Numbered from the stretch's first letter, positions 16,009-24,618 are shown. The stretch is 64,000 nucleotides of DNA from Micromonospora coerulea (GCF_016598485.1 NZ_JAEMUW010000018.1:90986-154985); one strand, 5' to 3'. Notes: generated from the sequence alone by a model not told the origin. Translations and numbers: made by a program.

Positions 16009-16308
16009 TCAGCCCCGCTTCATCAGCCGGCCGACGGCGGCCATCATCTCGGAGGCCATCTCATCGGCGCGTCCCTCGGCCGCGCCCTCGTGCATGCAGT
16101 GCCGGGCGTGGCCGTCGAGCAGGCCGAGCGCCACCTTGTCGAGGGCGGCCTGGATGGCGGAGATCTGGGTCAGCACGTCGATGCAGTACCGGTCGTCGTC
16201 GACCATCTTCTCGATGCCGCGGACCTGGCCCTCGATACGGCGGAGCCGCGCGAGGAGCTGGTCCTTGCTGGCGGTGTAGCCCCGGGTCGGGGTCGTCGGT
16301 GCGGTCAT
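16009..16308 (-). CDS. csoR: CsoR-family copper-sensing transcriptional repressor
   Basis: 99 residues of the all-helical CsoR/RcnR (DUF156) fold. RLRRIEGQVRGIEKMVDDDR (residues 22-41) is the family signature. The Cu(I) triad is present: Cys in DRYCIDVL (about 42), His and Cys in GHARHCMHEG (about 67-71). This Cys-His-Cys set indicates copper rather than nickel or formaldehyde sensing. The protein represses at GC-rich operators and releases on Cu(I) binding. It is divergent from copZ and two operator-like sites lie between, so it most likely controls itself and the rightward copper operon. Confidence 0.92.
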   Translation of the reverse strand: MTAPTTPTRGYTASKDQLLARLRRIEGQVRGIEKMVDDDRYCIDVLTQISAIQAALDKVALGLLDGHARHCMHEGAAEGRADEMASEMMAAVGRLMKRG

Positions 16309-16324
16309 GCGATCCAGGATAGCG

Positions 16325-16339
16325 TACCCCTCGGGGGTA
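16325..16339. promoter_or_regulatory. CsoR-type operator 1
   Basis: TACCCCTCGGGGGTA, a near-perfect dyad of the TACCCC...GGGGTA type bound by CsoR proteins. It lies 17 nt upstream of the csoR start codon and is well placed for autorepression. Confidence 0.8.
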
Positions 16340-16364
16340 TGCTACGGTCCTCCGGTGTCGCCGA

Positions 16365-16379
16365 TACCCCCACGGGGTA
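16365..16379. promoter_or_regulatory. CsoR-type operator 2
   Basis: TACCCCCACGGGGTA, a second dyad of the same pattern, 46 nt before the copZ start and 40 nt centre to centre from operator 1. It probably serves the rightward copper operon. Confidence 0.8.
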
Positions 16380-16424
16380 GAGGTAACCGAAGAGTAGGAT
16401 GGCAAGCGCGGAAGGGGAGTTGCG

Positions 16425-16634
16425 ATGGTCACCACCACGTACCAGGTGCAGGGCATGACCTGCGGGCACTGCGTCAACTCGGTGAGCGCCGAGGTCGGCG
16501 CGATCGCGGGCGTCAGCGACGTCCAGGTGGACCTGGCCTCCGGTCGGGTCACCGTCACCAGTGAGAGCCCGTTGGACACGGACACCGTGCGCGCCGCCGT
16601 GGACGAGGCCGGATACGACCTCGTCGGGGCGTGA
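16425..16634 (+). CDS. copZ: Heavy-metal-associated domain copper chaperone (CopZ-like)
   Basis: 69 residues, a single HMA ferredoxin-like fold. The Cu(I) site is GMTCGHCVNSV (Cys 13 and 16). VSDVQVDLASGRVTVTSE and AAVDEAGYDLVGA complete the beta-alpha-beta pattern. It carries Cu(I) in the cytosol to the CopA pump. AAGGGGAG precedes the ATG. First gene of the operon copZ - secreted His-rich protein - copA. Confidence 0.9.
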   Translation: MVTTTYQVQGMTCGHCVNSVSAEVGAIAGVSDVQVDLASGRVTVTSESPLDTDTVRAAVDEAGYDLVGA

Positions 16635-16669
16635 CGGGTCCGGCGACCCACAGAAACCGAGGTAACACC

Positions 16670-17635
16670 ATGAACACGGCGACGAAGCTGAGCGGCTTCG
16701 CCCTCGGGCTCGCGGCGGTGTTCGGCGCGGCGTACGGGGTCGGCCAGGTGGCCGGCCCCGTCGCCCCCGCCGCCGAGGCCCGGCACGACCCCGCCGACAC
16801 CGGCCACGGCGGTCACGACGCCGACCCCGGCGCGACGGCGGAGCACCTGCCCGGCGGGCTGCTCGTCTCCGACCGCGGCTACACCCTGCAGCCGGTGACC
16901 GCGCCGACCGGCGAGTTCGCCTTCCGGATCACCGGCCCGGACGGTGCGCCGGTCACCCGCTACGACGTGGCGCACGACAAGCGGATGCACCTGATCGTCG
17001 CCCGCCGCGACCTCTCCGGCTTCCAGCACGTCCACCCGGAGTTGGCCGCCGACGGCACCTGGCGGGTCGGCTCGCCGCTCGCCGGCCCCGGCGTCTGGCG
17101 GGCGTTCGCCGACTTCACGCCGACCGGCGGGGAGCCGCTGACCCTCGGGGTCGACGTGACCGTCCCCGGGCCGCTGGACTCCCGGCCGTTGCCCGCGCCG
17201 GCGACCAGCGTCACGGTCGACGGATACACCGTCACCCTGGCCGGCGTCCCGCAGCCGGGCCGCACCACCGAACTGACCCTGACCGTCAGCCGGGACGGGC
17301 AGCCGGTCACCGACCTCCAGCCCTACCTGGGGGCGTACGGGCACCTGGTGGCGCTGCGGCAGGGCGACCTGGCGTACCTGCACGTGCACCCGCACGGCGC
17401 ACCCGGCGACGGGCGGACCCCGGCCGGCCCGGCGGTCACCTTCTCCGCGGAGGTCCCCTCGGCCGGTAGCTACCGCCTCTACCTGGACTTCCGGCACGGC
17501 GACGCCGTGCACACCGCCGAGTTCACCGTCGTCGCGGGCGAGCCGGGCACCCCGACCGCCGCGCCGACGCAAACTCCGACCAGCACGCCGACCGCCGACG
17601 CCGGGCACGGCACGCCCGGGCACGGGCACAACTGA
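16670..17635 (+). CDS. Secreted His-rich protein of the copper operon
   Basis: 321 residues. A hydrophobic N-terminal segment (residues 9-33) is a signal or anchor. His-rich stretches follow the anchor (HDPADTGHGGHDADPG) and close the protein (AGHGTPGHGHN). Between them are two beta-rich parts with DKRMHLIVARRDLSGFQHVH and YLGAYGHLVALRQGDLAYLHVH; the conserved DxxMHxxVxxxDLxxFxHxHP pattern is shared by secreted proteins of actinobacterial copper loci. Exact domain unknown. Its place, 35 nt after copZ and 14 nt before copA, points to extracytoplasmic copper binding. Confidence 0.8.
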   Translation: MNTATKLSGFALGLAAVFGAAYGVGQVAGPVAPAAEARHDPADTGHGGHDADPGATAEHLPGGLLVSDRGYTLQPVTAPTGEFAFRITGPDGAPVTRYDVAHDKRMHLIVARRDLSGFQHVHPELAADGTWRVGSPLAGPGVWRAFADFTPTGGEPLTLGVDVTVPGPLDSRPLPAPATSVTVDGYTVTLAGVPQPGRTTELTLTVSRDGQPVTDLQPYLGAYGHLVALRQGDLAYLHVHPHGAPGDGRTPAGPAVTFSAEVPSAGSYRLYLDFRHGDAVHTAEFTVVAGEPGTPTAAPTQTPTSTPTADAGHGTPGHGHN

Positions 17636-17649
17636 CAGGAGGTGCCGCG

Positions 17650-19905
17650 ATGACATCGACCGCCAAGTCCCTGCCGGTCGCCCCGAACCTGATCGAGCTC
17701 GCGATCGGCGGCATGACCTGCGCCTCCTGCGCCGCCCGGATCGAGAAGAAGCTCAACCGGATGGACGGCGTCGAGGCCACCGTCAACTACGCCACCGAGA
17801 AGGCCACCGTCCGGTACGCCGACGCGGTCAGCCCGGCCGAGTTGATCGCCACGGTGGAGAAGACCGGCTACACGGCCGTCGTGCCGCCGCCGCCGGCGCC
17901 CGCGGGGACGGAACCCGCGGCCGCGCCGGTCGACGAGCTGCGCGGGCTGCGTACCCGGCTCTGGGTGTCGGTCGCCCTGTCCGTGCCGGTGATCCTGCTG
18001 GCGATGGTGCCGGCCTGGCAGTTCGACTACTGGCAGTGGCTGTCGCTGACCCTGGCCGCCCCGGTCGTGGTCTACGGCGGGCTGCCGTTCCACCGGGCCG
18101 CGCTGATCAACCTGCGGCACGGCGCGGCGACCATGGACACCCTGGTCTCGCTGGGCACGCTGGCCGCGTTCGGCTGGTCGCTGTGGGCGCTCTTCCTCGG
18201 CGACGCCGGGCTGCCGGGGATGACCCACCCGTTCCGCTTCGACATCACCCGCTCCGACGGCGCCGGCAACATCTACCTGGAGGCGGCGGCCGGGGTGACC
18301 GTCTTCATCCTCGCCGGCCGGTACTTCGAGGCGCGCGCCAAGCGGACCGCCGGCGCCGCCCTGCGCGCCCTGCTGGAGCTGGGCGCCAAGGACGTCGCGG
18401 TGCTCCGCGACGGGCAGGAGACCCGGATCCCGGTGGACCAGCTCGCGGTGGGAGACCGGTTCCTGGTCCGGCCCGGTGAGAAGGTCGCCACCGACGGGGT
18501 CGTCGAGGAGGGCACCTCCGCCGTTGACGCCAGCATGCTCACCGGCGAGTCCGTCCCGGTCGAGGTGAGCCCCGGCGACGACGTGGTCGGTGCCACCGTG
18601 AATGCCGGTGGCCGGCTGGTCGTCCGGGCCACCCGGATCGGCGGGGACACCCAGCTCGCCCAGATGGCGAAGCTGGTCGAGGCGGCGCAGACCGGCAAGG
18701 CGGCCGTGCAGCGGCTGGCCGACCGGATCTCCGGGGTCTTCGTGCCGATCGTGATCGCCCTGGCCGTCGGCACCCTCGGCTGGTGGCTCGGCACCGGTGC
18801 GGGGGCGACGGCCGCCTTCACCGCCGCGGTGGCCGTGCTGATCATCGCCTGCCCGTGCGCCCTCGGCCTGGCCACCCCGACCGCGCTGCTGGTCGGCACC
18901 GGCCGGGGCGCCCAACTCGGCATCCTGATCAAGGGCCCGGAGGTGCTGGAGTCCACCCGGCAGGTGGACACCGTGGTGCTGGACAAGACCGGCACCGTCA
19001 CCACCGGCAAGATGACCCTGGTCGACGTGCAGCCCGCCGCCGGCCAGGAGCGCGCCGAGCTGGTCCGGCTGGCCGGCGCCCTGGAGGCCGCGAGCGAGCA
19101 CCCGGTCGCCCGGGCCGTCGCCGTCGGCGCCGCCGAGGCGGGGGCGCTGCCCGCGGTGGCCGGATTCGCCAACGTCGAAGGGCTCGGCGTGACCGGCACG
19201 GTCGACGGCCACGAGGTGGTGGTCGGGCGGCTCCGGCTGCTGCGCGAGCGGGGTCTCGACGTACCGGCGGAGGTCGCGCGGACGGTGACCGACGCGGAGG
19301 CCGCCGGACGGACGGCCGTCGTGGCCGGCTGGGACGGCCGGGCCCGGGGCGTCCTCGCGGTGGCCGACGTGGTCAAGCCGACCAGCGCGGCGGCGGTCGC
19401 CCGGCTGCGCGGGCTGGGGCTGACCCCGGTGCTGCTCACCGGGGACAACGCCACGGTGGCGAAGGCGGTGGCCGCCGAGGTCGGCATCGACGAGGTGATC
19501 GCCGAGGTGCTGCCGGCCGACAAGGTGGCCGTCGTCAAGCGCCTCCAGGCCGAGGGGCGGACGGTGGCGATGGTCGGTGACGGGATCAACGACGCCGCCG
19601 CGCTGGCCCAGGCCGACCTGGGGCTGGCCATGGGGACCGGTACGGACGTGGCGATCGAGGCGTCCGACCTGACCCTGGTCCGGGGTGACCTGACGGCCGC
19701 GCCGGACGCCATCCGGCTCTCCCGCCGCACCCTCGGGATCATCAAGGGCAACCTGTTCTGGGCCTTCGGCTACAACGTGGCCGCCCTGCCGCTGGCCGCC
19801 GCCGGTCTGCTCAACCCGATGATCGCCGGGGCCGCGATGGCCTTCTCGTCGGTGTTCGTGGTGGCCAACAGCCTGCGGCTGCGCCGGTTCCGCCCGGTCG
19901 GCTGA
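17650..19905 (+). CDS. copA: Copper-exporting P1B-type ATPase
   Basis: 751 residues. One N-terminal HMA domain with GMTCASCAAR (about residue 19-28), eight membrane helices, the transport motif CPC in IIACPCALGLATP (about 403), phosphorylation motif DKTGTVTTG (about 443), nucleotide-binding HP in ASEHPVARAV (about 490) and the hinge GDGINDAAALAQADLG (about 642). CPC with MxxSS-like late helices (AMAFSSVFVVANSLRL) is the Cu(I) exporter (P1B-1) pattern. AGGAGG precedes the ATG. It ejects Cu(I) using ATP and is presumably derepressed via CsoR. Confidence 0.95.
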   Translation: MTSTAKSLPVAPNLIELAIGGMTCASCAARIEKKLNRMDGVEATVNYATEKATVRYADAVSPAELIATVEKTGYTAVVPPPPAPAGTEPAAAPVDELRGLRTRLWVSVALSVPVILLAMVPAWQFDYWQWLSLTLAAPVVVYGGLPFHRAALINLRHGAATMDTLVSLGTLAAFGWSLWALFLGDAGLPGMTHPFRFDITRSDGAGNIYLEAAAGVTVFILAGRYFEARAKRTAGAALRALLELGAKDVAVLRDGQETRIPVDQLAVGDRFLVRPGEKVATDGVVEEGTSAVDASMLTGESVPVEVSPGDDVVGATVNAGGRLVVRATRIGGDTQLAQMAKLVEAAQTGKAAVQRLADRISGVFVPIVIALAVGTLGWWLGTGAGATAAFTAAVAVLIIACPCALGLATPTALLVGTGRGAQLGILIKGPEVLESTRQVDTVVLDKTGTVTTGKMTLVDVQPAAGQERAELVRLAGALEAASEHPVARAVAVGAAEAGALPAVAGFANVEGLGVTGTVDGHEVVVGRLRLLRERGLDVPAEVARTVTDAEAAGRTAVVAGWDGRARGVLAVADVVKPTSAAAVARLRGLGLTPVLLTGDNATVAKAVAAEVGIDEVIAEVLPADKVAVVKRLQAEGRTVAMVGDGINDAAALAQADLGLAMGTGTDVAIEASDLTLVRGDLTAAPDAIRLSRRTLGIIKGNLFWAFGYNVAALPLAAAGLLNPMIAGAAMAFSSVFVVANSLRLRRFRPVG

Positions 19906-19953
19906 CCGGCACCCGGCCGCACCCGTCGGCGCGCACACCCGCTGGTGACGCAG

Positions 19954-19979
19954 GGTTGGGCGAACGGCGGCCGGGGTAC
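19954..19979 (+). promoter_or_regulatory. SigB/F-type promoter candidate for the CsbD-like gene
   Basis: GGTT (19954-19957), a 16-nt spacer and GGGTAC (19974-19979) match the actinobacterial SigB/SigF pattern GNNT-N14..16-GGGTAY exactly. The -10 lies 38 nt before the start codon. Confidence 0.65.
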
Positions 19980-20017
19980 TTCAGGGGCGTAGCGACAACC
20001 GCTGAATGGAGGTTCGC

Positions 20018-20191
20018 ATGGGTATCGACGACAAGATTGACAACGCGTCCGAGAACACCGCGGGCAAGGTCAAGGAGGGTCTCGGGCGAGCCACCGACGA
20101 CGAGCGGCTCGAGGCCGAGGGCCGCAACGACCAGGCCAGCGCCAAGCTCAAGCAGGCCGGCGAGAAGATCAAGGACGCCTTCAAGAGCTGA
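20018..20191 (+). CDS. CsbD-family small stress protein
   Basis: 57 residues, hydrophilic and Lys/Glu/Asp-rich: MGIDDKIDNASENTAGKVKE and then GRNDQASAKLKQAGEKIKDAF. This is the CsbD domain (PF05532) signature, K-x-E-G followed by D-x-x-L-E-A-E-G. csbD is a SigB-dependent general-stress gene in Bacillus, and here a SigB-type promoter pattern lies just upstream. GGAGG at 20008-20012 fixes the ATG at 20018. A 16-bp hairpin follows. Confidence 0.88.
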   Translation: MGIDDKIDNASENTAGKVKEGLGRATDDERLEAEGRNDQASAKLKQAGEKIKDAFKS

Positions 20192-20201
20192 CGTACGCTC
20201 A

Positions 20202-20239
20202 CCGCACGCCGGGCCGGCGACCGCCGGCCCGGCGTGCGG
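20202..20239 (+). terminator. Strong hairpin after the CsbD-like gene
   Basis: A 16-bp perfect stem, CCGCACGCCGGGCCGG (20202-20217) with 20224-20239, loop of 6 nt, 10 nt after the stop codon. Confidence 0.8.
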
Positions 20240-20405
20240 CGCGCCCGGTCGGCGTACCGTCCGGGGGTGCGTTCTGCCGCTGGGTCACCTCCTTGGCAGG
20301 ATGATCTGTCGCCGCTCGATCCGGTCGGGGCGCGGGCGGCAGCACGACAGTGAGCCCCGGTCCACCGAGGGCCGACCTCGGCCCGCCGACCGTACGGGGA
20401 GAACG

Positions 20406-20909
20406 ATGTCCGGTAACACCGCGATCCGTACCGCCGCCCTGGTGACCCTGACCGCGCTGGCCGGGGCCTGCCAGTCCACCGGCGGCGAGAGCGCCGCACC
20501 GGCCGGCAGCACGGCCGCCGCGCCCAGCGCCACGGCCCTGCCCACCGGCACCCCCGCGGTCACCGCCACGGCCTCGCCGGTGACGGCGGCGAACACCCTG
20601 GCCGTCTGCACCAGCGTCGACAAGCTGATCATCGCCGGTAGCCGGAAGATCGCCGCCGACTCGGCGGCGGCCACCCGCGGGGAACTCACCCCGGAGCAGG
20701 TCTCCGCCCAGCTCAAGGAGAACCTCGCCGACCTGGCCGACGACGTACGCGGGCAGGCCACCCGGGCGCAGGACCCCGAGATCAAGGCCCTGATCACCGA
20801 CACGGCCGACCGGATCGACGCCGGTGCCCGATCGTCCGCGCCGGTGAAGTGGCTCAGCTCCACCTTCGTCAGCATTCCGCCGCGACTCACCGACCGGTGC
20901 CACGCCTGA
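20406..20909 (+). CDS. Hypothetical lipoprotein
   Basis: 167 residues with GGGGAGA before the ATG. Lipobox LAGAC (Cys about residue 22), a low-complexity Ala/Thr/Pro linker to about residue 65, then a compact helical domain (TLAVCTSVDKLIIAGSRKIA, SAQLKENLADLADDVRG) with two Cys residues, one at each end (VCTSV and DRCHA), that may form a disulfide. Similar short lipoproteins occur in Micromonosporaceae. No known domain recognised. Confidence 0.7.
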   Translation: MSGNTAIRTAALVTLTALAGACQSTGGESAAPAGSTAAAPSATALPTGTPAVTATASPVTAANTLAVCTSVDKLIIAGSRKIAADSAAATRGELTPEQVSAQLKENLADLADDVRGQATRAQDPEIKALITDTADRIDAGARSSAPVKWLSSTFVSIPPRLTDRCHA

Positions 20910-21014
20910 CCGTGCGTCCACCGCGGCCGGTCGGCCCACCGCCCGTCCTGAACCCGCGCCGGCAAGCCGCGCACGGCCCCCACCGTCCAGATCGGAATGT
21001 CGACTCCCGTTTGA

Positions 21015-21650
21015 TCAGCGCGACACCCGGTAGCGGATGTGGGTGACCGTCGGCGCGGCGACCACCTGCTCCGGCGCCAGCCGGACGTCCCCCACCCCGT
21101 CGAAGAGCGCCGTGCCGCCACCCAGCACGATCGGCACCAGGTGCAGCCAGAGCGTGTCCAGCAGCCCCGCCGTCAGGTACTGCCGCACCGCGCTCGCGCC
21201 GCCGGCAACGGCCACGTCCCGGCTGCCCGCCGCCGCCCGGGCCCGCTCCAGCGCCGCCTCGATGCCGTCGGTGACGAAGTGGAACTCCGTGCCGCCGCGC
21301 ATCACCAGCGACTCGCGGGGGTGATGGGTCAGCACGAAGACCGGCACCCGGAACGGCGGGTCCTCGCCCCACCAACCCGTCCAGTCCGGGTCCCACGGTC
21401 CGTCGCCGCCGCCGAACATCCGGCGTCCCATCACGTACGCCCCGAGGTCGCGGGTCATCTCGTCGACCACCTCGGCGTCGACGTTCCGCGCGCCGCCGGC
21501 CAGCCCGTGCCGGTCCCGCCAACTCTCGGTGGCGAAGAACCACTCGTGCAGCCGCAGGCCGCCCCGACCGAGCGGGTCCTGCCGGCTCTGGCCCGGGGCG
21601 GCGATGAACCCGTCCAACGACATCGACAGCTGACTCGTCACGTTTCCCAT
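21015..21650 (-). CDS. RibD C-terminal/dihydrofolate-reductase-like oxidoreductase
   Basis: 211 residues of the RibD_C fold (PF01872). Opens with the usual strand SQLSMSLDGFIAAPGQS; YVMGRRMFGGGDGPW, VFVLTHHPRE, DVAVAGGASAVRQYLTAGLLD and LHLVPIVLGGGTALFDG follow in family order. GGASAVRQ binds the NADPH pyrophosphate region. Members reduce uncharacterised substrates with NADPH and are common in actinobacteria. It is 29 nt downstream of the ECF sigma gene on the same strand, so it may be in the same transcript. RBS spacing is long. Confidence 0.85.
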   Translation of the reverse strand: MGNVTSQLSMSLDGFIAAPGQSRQDPLGRGGLRLHEWFFATESWRDRHGLAGGARNVDAEVVDEMTRDLGAYVMGRRMFGGGDGPWDPDWTGWWGEDPPFRVPVFVLTHHPRESLVMRGGTEFHFVTDGIEAALERARAAAGSRDVAVAGGASAVRQYLTAGLLDTLWLHLVPIVLGGGTALFDGVGDVRLAPEQVVAAPTVTHIRYRVSR

Positions 21651-21679
21651 GTGCGGTGGACTCCCGTCGGCGGCGGAAC

Positions 21680-22930
21680 TCATCGGTCGGCCGCCAACCG
21701 GGCGGCCCGTACCTCCAGATAGCGGCGTTCGGGCAGGCTGGTGGTGCCCCGGGCGGCCGCCAGGTACGCGGCCCGCGCGGCCGGCCGATCGCCGGCCAGC
21801 TCGAGCAGGTGGGCGCGGACCGCGGCGAGGCGGTGGTGCCCGGCCGTCCGCTCGTCGGCGTCCAGCGGCGCCAGCAGGGCCAGCCCGGCGCGTGGACCGT
21901 CCACCATGGCCACCGCGGCGGCCTGGTTGAGGGTGACCATCGGGTTCGGCGCGATCCGCGCGAGCAGCCGGTAGAGCGCGACGATCTGCGGCCAGTCGGT
22001 CTCCGCCGCCGACGCCGCCTCGGCGTGCACCGCGGCGATCGCCGCCTGGAGCTGGTACGGCCCGGGCGGTGACCAGGTCAGCGCCTCGGTCACCAGGGCG
22101 ACCCCCTCCTCGATCTCGGCCCGGTCCCAGCGCGCGCGGTCCTGCTCGGCCAGCGGGACGAGCTCGCCGCTCGGGCCGCTCCGGGCCGCCCGGTGCGCGT
22201 CGGTGAGCAGCATCAGCGCCAGCAGCCCGGCGACCTCGCCGTCGCCGGGCAGCAGCCGCCGCAGCTCCCGGGTCAGCCGGATCGCCTCTCCGGTCAACTC
22301 CGCGCGGTGCAGGTCCGGGCCGCTGGAGGCGGTGTGACCCTCGTTGAAGATCAAATACAGCACGTGCAGCACGGCCTGCAGCCGGTCGTCCCGGTCGGCC
22401 GGGGAGGGCGGCGCGAAGCGGGCGCCGGCCGCCTCGATCCGCTGCTTCGCCCGGCGGATCCGCTGGCTCATGGTCGCCTCGGGCACCAGGTACGCGCGGG
22501 CGATCTGCGCGGTGCTCAGGCCGCCCACCGCGCGTAGCGTCAACGCCACCTGCGCCGAACCGGTGAGCGCCGGATGGCAGCAGAGGAAGAGCAGCGCCAG
22601 CGTGTCGTCCCCGCTGGGCGGCTCCTCGTCGGCGGGCGGCGCCACCGCCGCGTACGCCGGCTCGCGTACGGCCACCGCCACCTCGCGGTCCCGGCGGGCC
22701 CGCTCGCTGCGCCACTCGTCGGTGAGGCGGCGGGTCGCCACGGTGATCAGCCACGCCCGGGGGTGCTCGGGCAGGCCCTGCGCGGGCCACTGGGTGGCCG
22801 CGGCGAGCAGCGCTTCCTGCACCGCGTCCTCGCAGGCGTAGAACTGGCCGTGCCGGCGGACGAGGACCGCGAGGACCTGCGGCGCGAGGGTGCGCAGCAG
22901 GTCCCCGACGGCGTGGTCCGCAGCGGTCAC
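21680..22930 (-). CDS. ECF42-type RNA polymerase sigma factor with TPR-like C-terminal domain
   Basis: 416 residues from GTG 22930. Sigma region 2 (about 1-75; FYACEDAVQEALLAAATQWP, PRAWLITVATRRLTDEWRS) and region 4 (about 110-165; VALTLRAVGGLSTAQIARAY, ATMSQRIRRAKQRI) are followed by a 240-residue helical extension (LYLIFNEGHTASSG, ALMLLTDAHRAAR, PNPMVTLNQAAAVAMVDG). This layout and the adjoining DGPF gene define the ECF42 group, in which the extension replaces a classical anti-sigma factor. The GTGA overlap with the DGPF stop codon indicates translational coupling. Confidence 0.9.
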   Translation of the reverse strand: MTAADHAVGDLLRTLAPQVLAVLVRRHGQFYACEDAVQEALLAAATQWPAQGLPEHPRAWLITVATRRLTDEWRSERARRDREVAVAVREPAYAAVAPPADEEPPSGDDTLALLFLCCHPALTGSAQVALTLRAVGGLSTAQIARAYLVPEATMSQRIRRAKQRIEAAGARFAPPSPADRDDRLQAVLHVLYLIFNEGHTASSGPDLHRAELTGEAIRLTRELRRLLPGDGEVAGLLALMLLTDAHRAARSGPSGELVPLAEQDRARWDRAEIEEGVALVTEALTWSPPGPYQLQAAIAAVHAEAASAAETDWPQIVALYRLLARIAPNPMVTLNQAAAVAMVDGPRAGLALLAPLDADERTAGHHRLAAVRAHLLELAGDRPAARAAYLAAARGTTSLPERRYLEVRAARLAADR

Positions 22931-23295
22931 AGCTCCGTCCCGGCCTCGTCCATGATCGGCCGCACCTCCAGCACGCCGACGCCCCGCCGGACGTCCGGCC
23001 AACGGGCGGCGATCTCGGCGGCCCGCTCCGGGCTGTCGCAGTCGACCATCAGGTAGCCGGCGAACTGCTCCTTGCTCTCCAGGAACGGGCCGTCGGTGAT
23101 CTCCGCGCGGCCGCCGACGGAGCGGACCGTCCGGGTCTGCGACGGGTCGGCGAGCGCCTGCCCGCCGACCAGCTCGCCGGACTCGGTGAGTTCCTTCATG
23201 ACCTCGTCGACCTCGCCGAAGATGGCGTTTCGCTCCTGCTCGGAGAGCTCCTCGACGAAGCCGGGACGGTTCCAGATCAGCAGCATGTACTTCAT
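22927..23295 (-). CDS. DGPF/YCII-domain protein, partner of the ECF42 sigma factor
   Basis: 122 residues from ATG 23295 (GAGGAG upstream). The YCII-related fold carries the namesake motif ITDGPFLESKEQFAGYLMVD (about residues 70-89) and ends with VGVLEVRPIMDE. DGPF genes are the hallmark neighbours and likely targets of ECF42 sigma factors, but their biochemical role is unsettled. The stop codon overlaps the sigma start by 4 nt. Confidence 0.88.
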   Translation of the reverse strand: MKYMLLIWNRPGFVEELSEQERNAIFGEVDEVMKELTESGELVGGQALADPSQTRTVRSVGGRAEITDGPFLESKEQFAGYLMVDCDSPERAAEIAARWPDVRRGVGVLEVRPIMDEAGTEL

Positions 23296-23400
23296 GACGG
23301 ACTCCTCGGGTTGGGGCCACCGGTGGCGGCGCCTCTCGGTGAGGGGTCGGAGCCGAGGCGCCGTACCCGACATCCTCACCCGAAGAATCCGGGAGAGTCG

Positions 23401-24618
23401 TCAGCCGCGGCCGCGGACCGACCGGCGAGGCGGCGCGCCCGCGTCGAGCGAGGCCCGGTCGGCGGCGGAGGTGCCGGAGGACCAGCCCTCCGCGTCCCGC
23501 ACCTGGAGGCGGTGCCGGGTGACCCCGGGGAAGAGCGTGTCGAGCCGTTCCCGGACGGCGTCCGAGCGCGCGGCGAGCACCGGCAGCAGCCGGTCGTCGC
23601 CGCGTTCCTCGGCCACCTCCCGGTTCGCCGCCTCGGTGGCGGCCCGGAGCCGTTCGCCGATGCGCAGCGCGAAGGCGTTGAGGAACGACTCGTCGTAGCC
23701 CTTGGTGCGCCGGCTGCCGGCGTTGGCCCGCCGCTCGCCCCGGCCGCGCAGCATCGCCGCGGTGGCCTGCACCAGCAGCGAGGTGTGCAGCAGCTCGACC
23801 GCCGCCAGGTCCGCCGGGAAGCCGAGCACGGTGGCGAAGCCCAGGTCGTCCGACCAGACCGCCTCGCACCGGTTGGCCGCCGCCACCTCCTGCACCAGCA
23901 GCGCCTTCGCGGCCGCGTACGGGGCGTCGGTGCTCAGCCGTACCCCGCCCGGCTGGTCCGGCCGCTCGGCGGTCGCGTCGAGCAGGGCGGTGTCGATGCT
24001 GTGCCGGGCCATCAGCTCCTGCGCCTTGCCGGTCAGCGCCTCCGCCTCGGCCGGGAAGGTGGTCGACTCGGCCTTGGCCAGCAGCGCGCGTACCCGGTCC
24101 AGCATCCGCGACCCCGACGGCATGGCGGCCACCCGCGGGACGGCGGCCGGACCGCCGGGCGGCGGGCGGAGCAGCGCGATCGGCGGCAGCCCCGCGACCA
24201 GGGCGAGGGCGTCCACCGCGTCGCGCAGCGCGGTGATCCGGTCGACCCCCTGCCGGGCGGCCCACCGGTTCAGCCAGTCGAGCGCGCTGTCCCAGCCGGC
24301 GTCCAGCTCCGCCACCTGCTCGTCGAACCAGGCCGGGACGGGCGCGGGCAGGCCGGCGCGCTGGGCCGCGACCGCCGTCCGGACCAGCCGGGCGGCGCGC
24401 GGGTCGAGCCGGCGGGCCGCGATCCGGTCCAGGTCGGCCGGCTGCCAGCCGCGCGGCCAGAGCCGGCCGACGCCGCGGACCAGGCGGGCCAGGAGGGCGG
24501 CGTCCACGGCGGGGCCGTCGCCGACCACCAGCCGGTCCAGCGCGCGCTCCGCCTCGCGTACGTCGGTGCCGCGCGACGCCGCGAGGGCGTCGGCGACCAG
24601 GGTGTCGGCGTCCGGCAC
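23401..24618 (-). CDS. DUF2786 domain-containing protein
   Basis: 405 residues from GTG 24618, with GGAGAAGGGG upstream. The DUF2786 block lies about residues 172-215 (MLDRVRALLAKAESTTFPAE, EALTGKAQELMARHSID), a short helical motif named from phage and actinobacterial proteins. The second half (SFLNAFALRIGERLRAATEA) is helical with SRRTKGYDESFLN, resembling the DUF7168 partner domain. Cytoplasmic, function unknown. It is 105 nt upstream of the DGPF gene on the same strand but likely separate. Confidence 0.8.
   Translation of the reverse strand: MPDADTLVADALAASRGTDVREAERALDRLVVGDGPAVDAALLARLVRGVGRLWPRGWQPADLDRIAARRLDPRAARLVRTAVAAQRAGLPAPVPAWFDEQVAELDAGWDSALDWLNRWAARQGVDRITALRDAVDALALVAGLPPIALLRPPPGGPAAVPRVAAMPSGSRMLDRVRALLAKAESTTFPAEAEALTGKAQELMARHSIDTALLDATAERPDQPGGVRLSTDAPYAAAKALLVQEVAAANRCEAVWSDDLGFATVLGFPADLAAVELLHTSLLVQATAAMLRGRGERRANAGSRRTKGYDESFLNAFALRIGERLRAATEAANREVAEERGDDRLLPVLAARSDAVRERLDTLFPGVTRHRLQVRDAEGWSSGTSAADRASLDAGAPPRRSVRGRG

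Noticed and set aside
17479..19938. 819-codon minus-strand frame
   Set aside because: Antisense of copA; composition artefact.
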